Part shown: positions 55,065 to 64,000 of the stretch, in pieces | Numbering within the stretch: position 1 is the first letter of the stretch | Layout: each line of letters begins with the position of its first letter | NCBI RefSeq assembly: GCF_000247695.1 | Contig: NW_004624782.1 | Coordinates: 12,756,495 to 12,820,494 of the forward strand | Length of the DNA stretch: 64,000 bases | Direction: 5' to 3' | Origin: Heterocephalus glaber | Taxonomy: Eukaryota; Chordata; Mammalia; Rodentia; Bathyergidae | Notes under the pieces: generated by a model | Database searches by the model: none | Told to the model about the DNA's origin: nothing | What the model saw: the letters and a program-made list of their open reading frames with translations, nothing else | Translations under genes and position numbers: made by a program

Positions 55065-55690
55065 TTGGGGTTGGGAGTGTGGCTCAATGGTACAGTGTTT
55101 CCCTAGCACATGAGGCCCTGGGTTTGGTCCTCCAGCGCTACAAAATTAATTTAAAAATCAGATTTGACAGTCAGATATGCATGGTAGCTCATGCCTATAG
55201 TTCCAGCTACTTAGGAGGCTGAGGCAGGATTGCTTGAGCCCCGGAGCTCAAAACCAACCTGGGCAGCATAGTAAGACTCATCTCTTAAAAAATAAATAAG
55301 CTTGCGCCAGGGATTTAGCTCAGTGGTTCCAGCGCCTGCCTAGCAAGTGCAAGGTCCCAAGTTCGATCCTGGTAACTAAATAAATAAAGAAGCAAGTTTA
55401 CATGGTAGCACATGCCTATAATCTCATCCAAGGAGGCTGAAGAGGATCACAAATTCAAGGTTAGCCTAGGAACTTAGTGAGACCCTGTCTTAAAGAAATA
55501 AAAAGGCAGCTGGGCATGGTGGTGCAGGCCTATAATCCCAGCACTAGGGAGGCTGAGGCAAGAGGATCACCATGAGTTCAAGCCCAGCCTGGGCTACATA
55601 GCGAGACCCTGTCTTTAAAAAAAGGCAAAATAGAATAGTACCTTCCTGGAGTGCAGTTCAGTGGTAGGTTCTATCCCCAGTACCTCTAAA
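55065..55690 (+). mobile_element. Run of six SINEs (ID, B1, ID, B1 parts)
   Basis: ID part 55065-55145, B1-like 55170-55290, young ID-type 55305-55378, B1 parts 55385-55490 and 55505-55620, ID part 55640-55690. Confidence 0.75.
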
Positions 55691-55694
55691 TAAA

Positions 55695-56270
55695 TAAATG
55701 AGGTGCATACCGGAGGTCACTCTGGTTGCCGCACAGATGGGCTAGAGGGGAAGCAGGGTGACTGTGGCGTGAGACTGGGCTTCAGGCAGCGGCAGCTTGG
55801 ACTGGGTCGATGGGAGGAAGGGGACAAAAGTGAGCGAGCTGGGGAAGTGGAGCTGATGTGATGATAGAGCGAGTGAGAGAGGAGGCTTCCAGGGGAACTG
55901 TGGCTGAGGAGGTGGCACAGGAGGAAAGCACACACATGGCCCGGGGTTTGTTCCATCCCCAGCACCAAAAAGAAGCATGAAGATTTCTGGCCCCTGCAAC
56001 GTGATGCAGTGGGGAAACTACTCATTCAGCAGTTGCTAGGTAATGCCATGTCTGCGATGTGGGGCCAGACCTTGCTCCTCCGAGTACCATTTAGCACTGC
56101 TGCATCCTCTGGGGACTGCTAGAGACAGGGCTTCTCACCCCAACCCCAGCAGCTGATCCAGCATGGCACAGGAGGTCGCCACAAGTTTGAGAGAGACAGA
56201 GACAGAGTATGAATGAGAGTCACTGGTCTCAAAAATTCTTAGTCTGTGTCAGGCTCAGGTGTCTACATTT
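55695..56270. other. Intergenic sequence, no recognised gene
   Basis: A minus-strand 102-codon open frame (55717-56025) lies in low-complexity sequence with a partial ID part near 55935-55970. It is not supported as a gene. Confidence 0.4.
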
Positions 56271-56274
56271 GGCT

Positions 56275-56400
56275 GTGACTGGAGGCGAGGTGTCTGGGGC
56301 AGGTTCATTCTCTCCTCAGTAAAATGGGACCACCTACCTCACAGCGTTGCTCAGATGATGCCTGAGCTTATGAAGAGCCCGGGAAAGAGCGAACAACTTC
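56275..56400 (+). mobile_element. MIR fragment
   Basis: ctcctcagtaaaatgggacc and ctcacagcgttgctcagatg. Confidence 0.6.
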
Positions 56401-56544
56401 TCTGCCACAGAAAAATGCAAATTCTTTTCCAATGAAATCCTTCCCAGATGATGCACTAGCAAAGCCAGGAGGAAACTGAACATTCTAGTGATTGCTGATG
56501 GTCTTATCTTGGGTTACCAATGTAACAATTCAGGAGAAGCTGGA

Positions 56545-56730
56545 GAGGGGTGTGGTGGTGCATGCTGGTAATCCCAGCACTCTGGCAGGAAGATCACAAA
56601 TTGGAGCCTAGCCTGGGCAACTTGTTGAGACCCTGTCTCCAAATTTCAAGAAAAAATTTTTTAATGGACTGGGAATGTAGCTCAGTGTGAAAACCGTGGG
56701 TTGAATCTCACTACTGCAAAATAGAGAGGG
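56545..56730 (+). mobile_element. B1-ID dimeric SINE
   Basis: gggtgtggtggtgcatgctg, then ctgggaatgtagctcagtgt. Confidence 0.77.
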
Positions 56731-56864
56731 AAAAGGACAGAGTGAGAAGCTGGGAAGATGCACATTCTACTAGCGACTGGTGACTCCATTCCTGGTTATA
56801 AACCTCTAAGAAAACTCTCACAAGTACCCGCAAGGGGATCACTACAATATTGTGATATGTTTTT

Positions 56865-57005
56865 GTGTTTTGAGACAGGGTCTTGCTATGTAGTTCCAGC
56901 TGACCTTGAACTAGCCCAGGCTAGTCTTGAACTTGTGGTGATCCTCAGGCCTCAGCCTCCTGAGTGCTGGGACTACAGGTGTGCACCATCACGCCTGGCT
57001 CAATA
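56865..57005 (-). mobile_element. B1 SINE, inverted
   Basis: gagacagggtcttgctatgt and cctcagcctcctgagtgctg. Confidence 0.87.
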
Positions 57006-57734
57006 GTTCCACATCTTGGAGTTAAAACTTGGGTGTGGTGTTAGGGGACAGAAACCCCAAAATAACAGTTATTTAAGCAAGACAAAGTTCCTCGTTCACA
57101 TAAAAGTCCAGAGGTCAGTGGTGCGGGGGCTGGTAAGGTGCTACATGGAGACTGAGCCAGGCTCCTCTCACTCCCTGCCATGAGGCCGCCGGCCTGGAGG
57201 TCCCCCGTGTCAAGGACACCTGTTTCACATCCAGTCAGCAGGCAGGAGGCAAGCGAGGAGAGGGCACACAGGCACACACGCCCCTGTATAGACTTCCTGG
57301 AAGTGGCTCCCTCTCCCACTTGGACCCCAGGAGCCAGAACTGGCAATGGCCACCTCCAGGTGGATCCCATGTGATACCTGCTCCCATGTAAGGGCTATGC
57401 AAACAGTTATACTGTCTTGCTTGGGGAATGACAACAGGAAGAAAGTCTATACACACTCAGTACAGAGATCCATTTCTTTCCCTAACAGTTTCAACTCATG
57501 GCTGGTTGACTCTCTGGATGAAACTGCGTTGACATGAAGGGCCAGCCATACTGTCTTTGTGCTGAGTGTCTCTGCTCTGAGTTCAGAGCCATGGGCTCTA
57601 GTACCTGTGAACGAGCAGAAATGGATATGGGGAAATAATTAGTGGTCTCTGTCACGAGGACTTTAGCAGGTGTGTCACCAAGGCCGCGCAGACTGAAAGA
57701 AACCCTCAGGACACACAGGTGGAGTGTATTACCA

Positions 57735-57740
57735 TTTATT
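57735..57740 (-). terminator. Candidate distal minus-strand poly(A) signal
   Basis: AATAAA on minus in the context cagcagAATAAAtggt, followed by a GT-containing stretch. It could end a long NFATC2IP 3'UTR isoform or an independent or retrotransposed transcript. Confidence 0.35.
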
Positions 57741-58045
57741 CTGCTGAGATGGAGTACATATGATTATGTACATGCTTATCAATGGGCTCAAAAGATCTGA
57801 AAACAGGAAGAGCTAGGACATATCATGAATTATTTAAATGTTTTAAAATGCAAAGGAATCCCACATTCCAATAAAATTTTACTATGAAGTCAACATACCT
57901 TTGCTAAAATTATACCACTGTCAGTGGACGATTAATGGTTTTAGTAGACAAAACTGATAAAACTGGCTCGCTATAAGGTTTAAAAAAAGAAAAAAAACTT
58001 GGTTTCACATAAAAAAAGGTAGGTACATTTTAAATCATTTAAAAG
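57741..58045. other. SINE-free AT-rich stretch
   Basis: 3'UTR-like composition upstream (minus sense) of the AATAAA at 57735. No coding signal. Confidence 0.35.
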
Positions 58046-58049
58046 TGAG

Positions 58050-59122
58050 GCTTGGGCCAGGCATTTAGCTCAGTGGTTTCGCCATCTGCTGTGTAAACAC
58101 AAGGACCCAAGTTCGATCCCCGGTACCGAAAAAATAAAATACAATAAAATAAAAGTGAAGCTCCAGGGGCCAGGGATTTAGCTCAGTGGTTATGCCGCCT
58201 GCCTTGCAAGCGAGTTTGATCCCCAGTAACAAAAAAAACAAACAAAAAAACCTCCTATAAAAGCGAGGCTCCCTATTTAGCAGCCAATATGGCTTGGTAT
58301 TGGCCAGTGAGAACCCAATGTTTGACCTCCAGAACAGCTGCCAGCCAGTCCATATCACAGTGTCCTAGCTGGACTTCAGCCTTATTCAGTGACCTCAACA
58401 GGAGAGGAAAAACCACCAAGCTAACTTTTCTTCTGTTAATATCTTTAAATAAGACAGTGAAATGCAAAAACTTTATAACAAAATGGTTAATTTGTCTACA
58501 TTAAAATCAAGAATAGGGGGGCCGGGGATGTAGTTCAGTGGTTTCGCCGCCTGCTGCACAAGCACAAGGACCCAAGTTCGATCCCTGGTACCAAAACAAA
58601 CAAAGAATAGGGGTTGGAGATGAGCTCAGTGGCGCTGCACCTGCCTCACAAGCGCAAGGTCCTGAGTTTGATCCCTGGTACTGGGCAGAAAAAAAATCAA
58701 GAATGTTCAGTGAAAGATAGCCCTACATACACAAAGTGCTGTTCTAGGAGTTATTTGCAATCACCCAAGAATTCACAAGCAACTCTTCAGAATAAACAAA
58801 CATAAAAAAAGGAAGCTCCAGGCCTGGGGATGTAGCTCAGTGGTTCCGGTGCCTGCCTGTCAAGTGCAAGGTCCTGAGTTCAATTCCCAGTATCAAAAAA
58901 ATAAGGAAGCTCCATGAGAAAATGAGCATTTGGGCCGGGGTTTTAGCTCAGTGGTTCCACTGCTTGCCTCAAAAGCGCAAGGTCCTGAGTTTGATCCCTG
59001 GTACCAAAAAAAAAAAAAAAAAAAGAAATAGGGCCAGGGATTTGGCTCAGTGATTTCGCTGGCTGCTGAGCAAGCTCAAGGACCCAAGTTGAATCCCCGG
59101 TACCAAAAAAAAAAAAAGAAAA
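58050..59122 (+). mobile_element. Seven tRNA-like SINEs within 1.1 kb
   Basis: Units at about 58052-58128, 58168-58230, 58519-58595, 58610-58682, 58821-58895, 58931-59005 and 59030-59105. All are in plus orientation, each with a tagctcagtg A-box, a gttcgat- or gtttgat-type B-box and an A tail. Confidence 0.85.
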
Positions 59123-59179
59123 TGAGCAATTCACAAAAAGAGAAATCAGAAAGGCTGATAGATACATTTAAAAATTCTT

Positions 59180-59362
59180 TTTTGGTATTTGCTGGCAGTA
59201 CTAGGATTGAACCAAAGGCTTTAGCATCGAACTATATCCCTGGCCCTTTTTAATTTTTTATCCTAAGACAAAGTCTCGCTAAATTGCCAAGTCTGGGCTT
59301 GAATTTCTAACCCTGCCTCAGTCTCCACAGTGCTGGAATTACTGTGTGCTCCATGCCCAGCT
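59180..59362 (-). mobile_element. B1-ID SINE, inverted
   Basis: ggcagtactaggattgaacc, then gctaaattgccaagtctggg and cctcagtctccacagtgctg. Confidence 0.72.
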
Positions 59363-59374
59363 AAAAAAAAATGT

Positions 59375-60115
59375 ACCTAAATTAATGATCAGGTGAATGC
59401 ACATTAAAACATGGTGTCATTTTATACCCATCAGATTATCCAAAATCAGAAAGTTGGACAACACTCAGTGGTGGTAAGGATGAGAAGGGAAGCTTCCAAT
59501 GGGAGAGTCAATCCCCATTCTGAGGAAAAATCTGGGAAGCCAAAGAAATTCATCTGAATGACCCATTATCCTCTCCTGGGCACACAGCCTAGAGAACTGT
59601 TCACATAAGCATAGAAGGGGCCCCAGAAAATGATGTTCATCATGGCCTGTGTACAGTGCCAAGGCACTGGAAGCACCCAGGGGTCAACCACGTAAGACAT
59701 CATGTGACAAAATGCAGGTGATGCCCCTGTGCAGCACCAGGAAGCAGTTCAGGGCAACGATACAGCTACAATGAGCAGCAGGCTAGAGCGTCACACATGG
59801 TGGGTGAAAAGAGTATAGGATCTATTGCACGATACCACTCCCTCATAAAACTATCTTTTAAAGATATATACAAATGGGCGGGGGATTTAGCTCAGTGGTT
59901 CCAGTGCCTGCCTCGCAAGCGCAAGGTCCCAAGTTCGATCCCCGGTACCAAAAAGAAGATATATTCAAATGTGTAATAAATATATTAGATGGGGTACTAA
60001 TGAGAGTGGTGTAAAGAAGGGAGAAAGTCATAAAACCAGAGAATTTTTGCATGAGACTATATGCCCAAGTTCCAAAACAAAACAGCTTAAATATGTGCAC
60101 CAGAAAAAGTGACTA
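59375..60115 (+). mobile_element. Ancient L1 fragment, with a tRNA-like SINE inside
   Basis: 'tatacccatcagattatcca' and 'gaagcagttcagggcaacga' resemble old L1 ORF2/3' sequence. A young ID-type SINE lies at 59876-59955. Confidence 0.55.
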
Positions 60116-60354
60116 GAGTCCTGGGGTTGAGGAGATACTCAGGGCTGAGATTCCACTACTGTTATCCTAGAAGACTATCCTGTCTACCTGTGCTTAAGCT
60201 CAGTACACATGCTCTACTCATTTCCTCTCCTGCATGCTAAGGAGCCTGCATCACACATGGCTCCAGCAAACCCAGCCCCCATGTGAGAATAAGGCCACTG
60301 TTGGTACTCAGTGTGATGTAAATCCCAGACCTGGAAACCCATACCAAATCCTTG

Positions 60355-60360
60355 TTTATT
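60355..60360 (-). terminator. NFATC2IP: Candidate NFATC2IP poly(A) signal
   Basis: AATAAA on minus, 331 bases past the NFATC2IP stop. Confidence 0.6.
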
Positions 60361-60690
60361 TCAACTTACTCTTTAAACATGAGCAAAGTTTCATGGAGCA
60401 GACATTTCAGTGAAGCAAAGGGCAGTAGCGGAGTTTCAATAGGACAGGTGGGCTACAAAACTCAGCACATGTGTGTGGTACCACAGGCCACTGGGGGCAG
60501 CAACAACCCCCGTGCAATTAACCTGGTGGTTAACGGCTTGAGGCCAGGGCTGATAGGAGATGGGGCCCAGAGTCAGTCCTTGCTTTTGATTCAGTTTAAA
60601 AATAAACGACCTCACCTTCTGCTCACCCTTACAGGGCCAAAAAGGAGTTTCTCCTAAGTCTGGCTGGGCCTCCAAACAGGGAATGGGGTT

Positions 60691-60849
60691 TTAGCCCCAG
60701 ACCTCGATGAGGTCCCCAGATTCCATCCCCAGATCAGCTGGTAGCTCCTTGCCCGAAAGCTTTGTCCCATCAAAGAAGAAGGAGAGCTTGTGGCCAGAGA
60801 GTCCCATGGCCTCCTCGTAGTGCAACATGAGGGTCTCAAGGGGGGAATC
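60691..60849 (-). CDS. NFATC2IP: NFATC2IP, last coding exon (SUMO-like domain)
   Basis: NFATC2IP (NIP45) is a nuclear protein with two SUMO-like domains that potentiates NFAT-driven cytokine transcription and interacts with the SUMO system. Only the last coding exon is here: acceptor tctctcctcccag (AG at 60851-60850), phase 0, 52 residues from the second SUMO-like domain, then TAA at 60693-60691. The conserved block LSFFFDGTKLSGKELPADLG is followed by a C-terminus ending IEVWG, without the di-glycine of real SUMO, as expected for the family. The rest of the gene must lie past 64 kb: no preceding exon is visible in the roughly 3 kb of remaining sequence, which is repeat-filled intron. Confidence 0.93.
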   Translation of the reverse strand, partial: DSPLETLMLHYEEAMGLSGHKLSFFFDGTKLSGKELPADLGMESGDLIEVWG

Positions 60850-61049
60850 CTGGGAGGAGAGAGAAAAAAATCGATGTAAAAACGTGAAAGGCGGGTGGGG
60901 GAGGTCCCTATAGGGCTGGACAAAGAACCTGAAACAGATCAGGCCCGTCAGTGAGGTTAGCGCCCCCTGGAGGGACAGCAAACGGATGAGAAAGCCAGCT
61001 CAGCCAGGTTCCGCTTGGGAACTGGGACAATGTATCAATACATCATAAG

Positions 61050-61130
61050 ACAGCCAGGGATGTAGCTCAGGGGTTCCGGCACCTGCCTCGCAAGCGCAAG
61101 GTCCCAAATTTGATCCCTGGTACTGAAAAA
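61050..61130 (+). mobile_element. tRNA-like SINE in NFATC2IP intron
   Basis: agccagggatgtagctcagg ... atttgatccctggtact, followed by a (TA)n run at 61133-61150. Confidence 0.83.
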
Positions 61131-61224
61131 ATTATATATATATATATATCATAAGACAGTCCAGGTTCTAGACTGCGAATGATCCAAGCCAGGGGCTCGA
61201 CTTTCCCACTTATTTGATGTGTGA

Positions 61225-61847
61225 CCTTAGAAAAGTGTTATGGGTTGAACTACATCTTCCAGAAGATTATTACATTCCTAACCCCTGGGGCCTTGAAAAT
61301 GTAATCAAGTTAATTTGAAATAAGAAGAAAAGGTCCAAAGGGGTAGGGGTGGTGGGAGGGGAAGGGGAAAGAAAAGAAGGGAAAGGACAAATTATGAGAA
61401 AAGAAAAAAAATGGAAATGAAGTCTATGAAAATAGGGAAGGGTGGAGGGGGTGAAAGGCGCACAGGTAATGGGGAAAAAATAAGAACCATGATACATCAT
61501 GTACAGGTACAAGCACCCAACAATAAATGTAAATGCACTGTATACCTAAAATGTACCAATAAAAGAATTTAAGCAAAAAGAAAATGTAAACAAGATGAGG
61601 CCATACTTGATTAGAGAGGCTGCTAGTCCAATATGACGTATGTCCTCGGATGAAAGAGACAGAGTGACCCAGCTGCAAGCCAAGGGGCTCTGGCTACCCA
61701 GAAGCCAGAAAGAGGCAAAGAAGGGTTCTACCCAGAGGCTTGGAGGTTGTGCGGCCCTACTAACACCTTTATATCAGACTCCCAGTCTCCAGAACTGTAA
61801 GATAATAGATTTCTATTGTTTTAAGCCACCCAGTCTGTGATATAGTA
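61225..61847 (+). mobile_element. MLT1-like LTR, split by an L1 tail
   Basis: Left part to 61309 (atgggttgaactacatcttc, aatgtaatcaag) and right part from 61580 (gatgaggccatacttgatta, agctgcaagccaaggggctc, ttttaagccacccagtctgt). These are consecutive parts of an ERVL-MaLR LTR. No viral coding sequence. Confidence 0.75.
61310..61579 (+). mobile_element. 5'-truncated L1 3' end inserted in the LTR
   Basis: A purine-rich L1 3'UTR and end (aatgtaccaataaaagaatt), flanked by gaaaatgtaatcaag (61295-61309) and gaaaatgtaaacaag (61580-61594), a 15-bp target duplication with one mismatch. Confidence 0.8.
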
Positions 61848-61848
61848 G

Positions 61849-62245
61849 TCCCTGTCATTCTAAGACCCCCGGTGGAGGCCTGAAAACATGGATAGTGGAA
61901 GCCTGAAGCCAAGAATATATATACTATTTTTTCTTTTATATACACTTAAGATAAAGTTTAATTTATTAATTAGGCACAGTAAGAAATTAGCAACTAATAA
62001 TAAAACTAGAGCAATCTTTTCTTTTTTTTGTTTTTTTTTTTTGGTACTAGGGATCAAACTCAGGACGACTTTGTGCTTATGAGGCAGGTGGTAAAACCAC
62101 TGAGCTAAATCCCTGGCCCAACTAGAGCAATCTTAACAATAGACTGTAAATTGCAATAAAAGTTATATGAATGTCATCTGTCTCTCTCAAAATATCTTAT
62201 TGTACAGTGGATTATAGCATCTCAGCATGTGTTTTTAAGAATTTT
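61849..62245 (-). mobile_element. Tigger-type DNA transposon part, split by a SINE
   Basis: gtagtccctgtcattctaag (terminal repeat), then aagtttaatttattaattag and aatatcttattgtacagtgg. A tRNA-like SINE at about 62028-62118 interrupts it, flanked by actagagcaatctt on both sides. Confidence 0.65.
62028..62132 (-). mobile_element. tRNA-like SINE, inverted
   Basis: ggtactagggatcaaactca ... gagctaaatccctggccc, followed by the repeat of the target actagagcaatctt. Confidence 0.85.
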
Positions 62246-62249
62246 CATT

Positions 62250-62337
62250 TAGGCCCGGGAATTTAGCTCAGTGATTCTGTCACTTGCCTTCCAAGCGCAA
62301 GGTCCTGAGTTTGATCCCCGATACCAGAAAAAAAAAA
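62250..62337 (+). mobile_element. tRNA-like SINE
   Basis: ggcccgggaatttagctcag ... gtttgatccccgatacc; the flanks share agaattttcattta. Confidence 0.87.
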
Positions 62338-62360
62338 GAATTTTCATTTAAAGGAAGCAC

Positions 62361-62455
62361 TTTTTTTTTTGGTACTGGAGATTGAACTCGGGACCCTGTG
62401 CTTGCGAGGCAAGCATCAGAACCACTTAGCTAAATTCCTGGCCCTAAAGGAAGCA
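62361..62455 (-). mobile_element. tRNA-like SINE, inverted
   Basis: ggtactggagattgaactcg ... gctaaattcctggccc; the flanks share aaaggaagcacttt. Confidence 0.87.
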
Positions 62456-62457
62456 CT

Positions 62458-62600
62458 TTGGCTGGGCATACTGGCACATGCTTGTAATCCCAGCACTTGA
62501 AAGGCTGAGGCAGGAGGATCACTGCAAATTTGAGGCCAGCCTGGGCTACAAAATGAGTTCAAGGCCAGTCTGAACTACAAAGGGAGACCCTGCCTCATAC
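62458..62600 (+). mobile_element. B1 SINE
   Basis: ttggctgggcatactggcac with internal duplication gttcaaggccagtctgaact. Its tail grades into the GGAA microsatellite. Confidence 0.87.
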
Positions 62601-62709
62601 GGGAAGGAGGGAAGGAGGGAAGGAGGGAAGGAGGGAAGGAGGGAAGGAGGGAAGGAGGGAAGGAGGGAAGGAAGGAAGGAAGGAAGGAAGGAAGGAAGGA
62701 AGGAAGGAC
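62601..62709. repeat. (GGAGGGAA)n then (GGAA)n microsatellite
   Basis: About nine 8-base units followed by about ten GGAA units. It begins at the 3' end of a B1. Confidence 0.95.
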
Positions 62710-63570
62710 GGACTTTACAGCTTCTCTTTGTGACATCCAAATTGCTAGCATCACTAGGCATGTGCTTTGAGGCTATTTTAAAATGAGGGTTACTTGAACA
62801 CAAGCACTGTGATACCCTAAGAGTCAGTCTGACAACCCAGACAGCTACTAGGTGAGTAACGGGCAGAGCAGTGTGGCGAGTCCGGAGAAGGATCTGCCCC
62901 ACCTGAGTGGGGCAGTGTGGGATGGCAATGGCAGTGCAAGGCTGCTGCTGCAAGAGACCCCCCTGGGGATCATGCCCAAAGCAGGCTGCATGAAGTAGAG
63001 GCACTAACCCCACACCTGGCTTGTTTTAAAAAGTGAGTCTGGCCAAAGCCTATGTGACTCATGAGAGCACTGTGGATGGCATGTGGGTTAGCACTACCCC
63101 CACACCTGCCAATAGCCACAGCAGAGACCAGAGAAATGGTCTGTGACCCCTGGGCCTATGAGATAAAATAACGTGACAGCCGAGGTCAGAGTGATTCTTA
63201 CCCAAATTCCATTCCCAGAACTGAAACCTTCTTAACTGAAAAGATGTGTTAATCATTAGCCACAACATGTATCTGATCTGTTCTGATCCTAAAGCAAGAA
63301 TGCTTTGTCCCTTCTTTTACAAGCCTTGCCTGCATCGGCAACCACATGTAGCCTCCTCATCCCAATTTAACAAATGATTGTATCACCAATAAGTATAGGT
63401 GGTTCTGGCTGTTTCAGGGTCTTTGCTTGCTCAGCACTGACCATTCTAGTTCCCTATTTCACTTAGATTCTGTCTCTAAGTCGTTCCTCTTGCCTTTAGT
63501 CATAGCACCAAGCAGGAGACTGGGATCCTCTGCGGGGGGGCCCCGATAGTTAACTCTGCTCAGAATGATT
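62710..63570. other. NFATC2IP intronic unique sequence
   Basis: No exon was recognised on minus and no young repeat. It may include the unresolved middle of the Tigger element. Confidence 0.4.
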
Positions 63571-63574
63571 TAAA

Positions 63575-63712
63575 ACACAATTTAAAACTTATAAATTACA
63601 AAAAAACCCAACCTTATGAATTGTTTATTTCTGGAATTTCTTGTTTAGTATTTTCTATTCCGTGGGTACCTAAAACCACTGAAGGCAAACCCCAGGTAAG
63701 GGGGAACTTCCT
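63575..63712 (-). mobile_element. Tigger-type DNA transposon end
   Basis: 'ttgtttatttctggaatttc' and 'taaaaccactgaaggcaaac' with a G-run end. Probably the other end of the element starting at 61849. Confidence 0.55.
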
Positions 63713-63786
63713 TGCCGTATTTTGCTACAGCTGCTATAAGAAATGAATACAGTGAATTATTCTACTTCTCTAGATCTTGGTTTCCT

Positions 63787-63905
63787 TTTTTTTTTCCGCT
63801 TTGAGACAAAGTCTCACTATGTAGTCCAGGGTGGCCTTGAACCTCACTGTGTCATCCAGGCTGGCCTCAAACTTGTGATCCTCCTGCCACAGCCTCCCAC
63901 ATGCA
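63787..63905 (-). mobile_element. B1 SINE, inverted
   Basis: gagacaaagtctcactatgt, duplicated ccaggctggcctcaaacttg, then cctcctgccacagcctccca. Confidence 0.83.
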
Positions 63906-64000
63906 GGGATCCATTTCCTTATTTCTTAAGTGAATGTAACAATAGTCCTTTCCCACATATGACTGTTACAGACTAGAGCAGAGGTCCCAGCAGGAGGAGA

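Noticed and set aside
60478..60495. CTCF-like ccactgggggcagcaa
   Set aside because: One base short between the two halves of the core; not a convincing match.
62546..63013. 155-codon minus-strand open frame
   Set aside because: Mostly the translation of the GGAA/GGAGGGAA microsatellite and a B1.

Overview
This is mammalian genomic DNA: introns with GT-AG splice sites, CpG islands, AATAAA poly(A) signals, and about a hundred short interspersed repeats. Monomeric 7SL-derived B1 elements, B1-ID dimers and a very abundant young tRNA-like (ID-type) SINE with a body ending in 'GGTACC' plus oligo(A) indicate a rodent. The B1-ID dimers and the character of the tRNA-like SINE suggest a non-murid rodent; a castorimorph such as beaver is a guess, not a demonstrated assignment.

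The right half carries three genes in tandem on the minus strand, in the order known from human 16p11.2 and mouse chromosome 7. NFATC2IP: only the last coding exon is in the window (60691-60849). SPNS1: complete, 12 coding exons from 50263 down to 43572, 528 codons plus stop, with a CpG-island promoter near 50.6 kb. LAT: complete, 11 coding exons from 42751 down to 38974, 239 codons plus stop, with a 3'UTR intron and a poly(A) signal at 38629-38634. The exons were joined by hand. In each gene every junction obeys GT-AG and keeps frame, and the total ends on the expected stop. SPNS1 is a lysosomal lysophospholipid exporter and LAT is the T-cell receptor scaffold; they are neighbours but act in different pathways.

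The left half (1-38.6 kb) is gene-poor. Bases 1 to about 1865 look like the 3'UTR end of a plus-strand gene; synteny suggests SBK1, but no coding sequence is visible to prove it. At 6981-7619 (minus) lies an intact single-exon claudin of the CLDN34 type with a perfect Kozak start. The rest is repeat-rich, with CpG islands near 3.4, 20.5, 25.2 and 33.9 kb that have no recognisable gene attached. A 5'-truncated L1 at 17.0-19.4 kb is studded with SINEs. The last SINE was itself split by a 422-bp solo LTR with a 6-bp target duplication.

Older repeats (MIR, L2, Tigger-type DNA transposons, an MLT1-like LTR, ancient L1s) are scattered throughout. I found no CRISPR, operon or prokaryotic system, and nothing that amounts to a wholly new biological system. 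The most interesting points are: lineage-specific changes in LAT signalling motifs, an extra tyrosine beside the PLC-gamma1 site and a changed Lck-binding proline motif; CLEAR-type E-boxes at the SPNS1 promoter; the intact claudin-34-like gene; and several clean nested or duplicated repeat structures.
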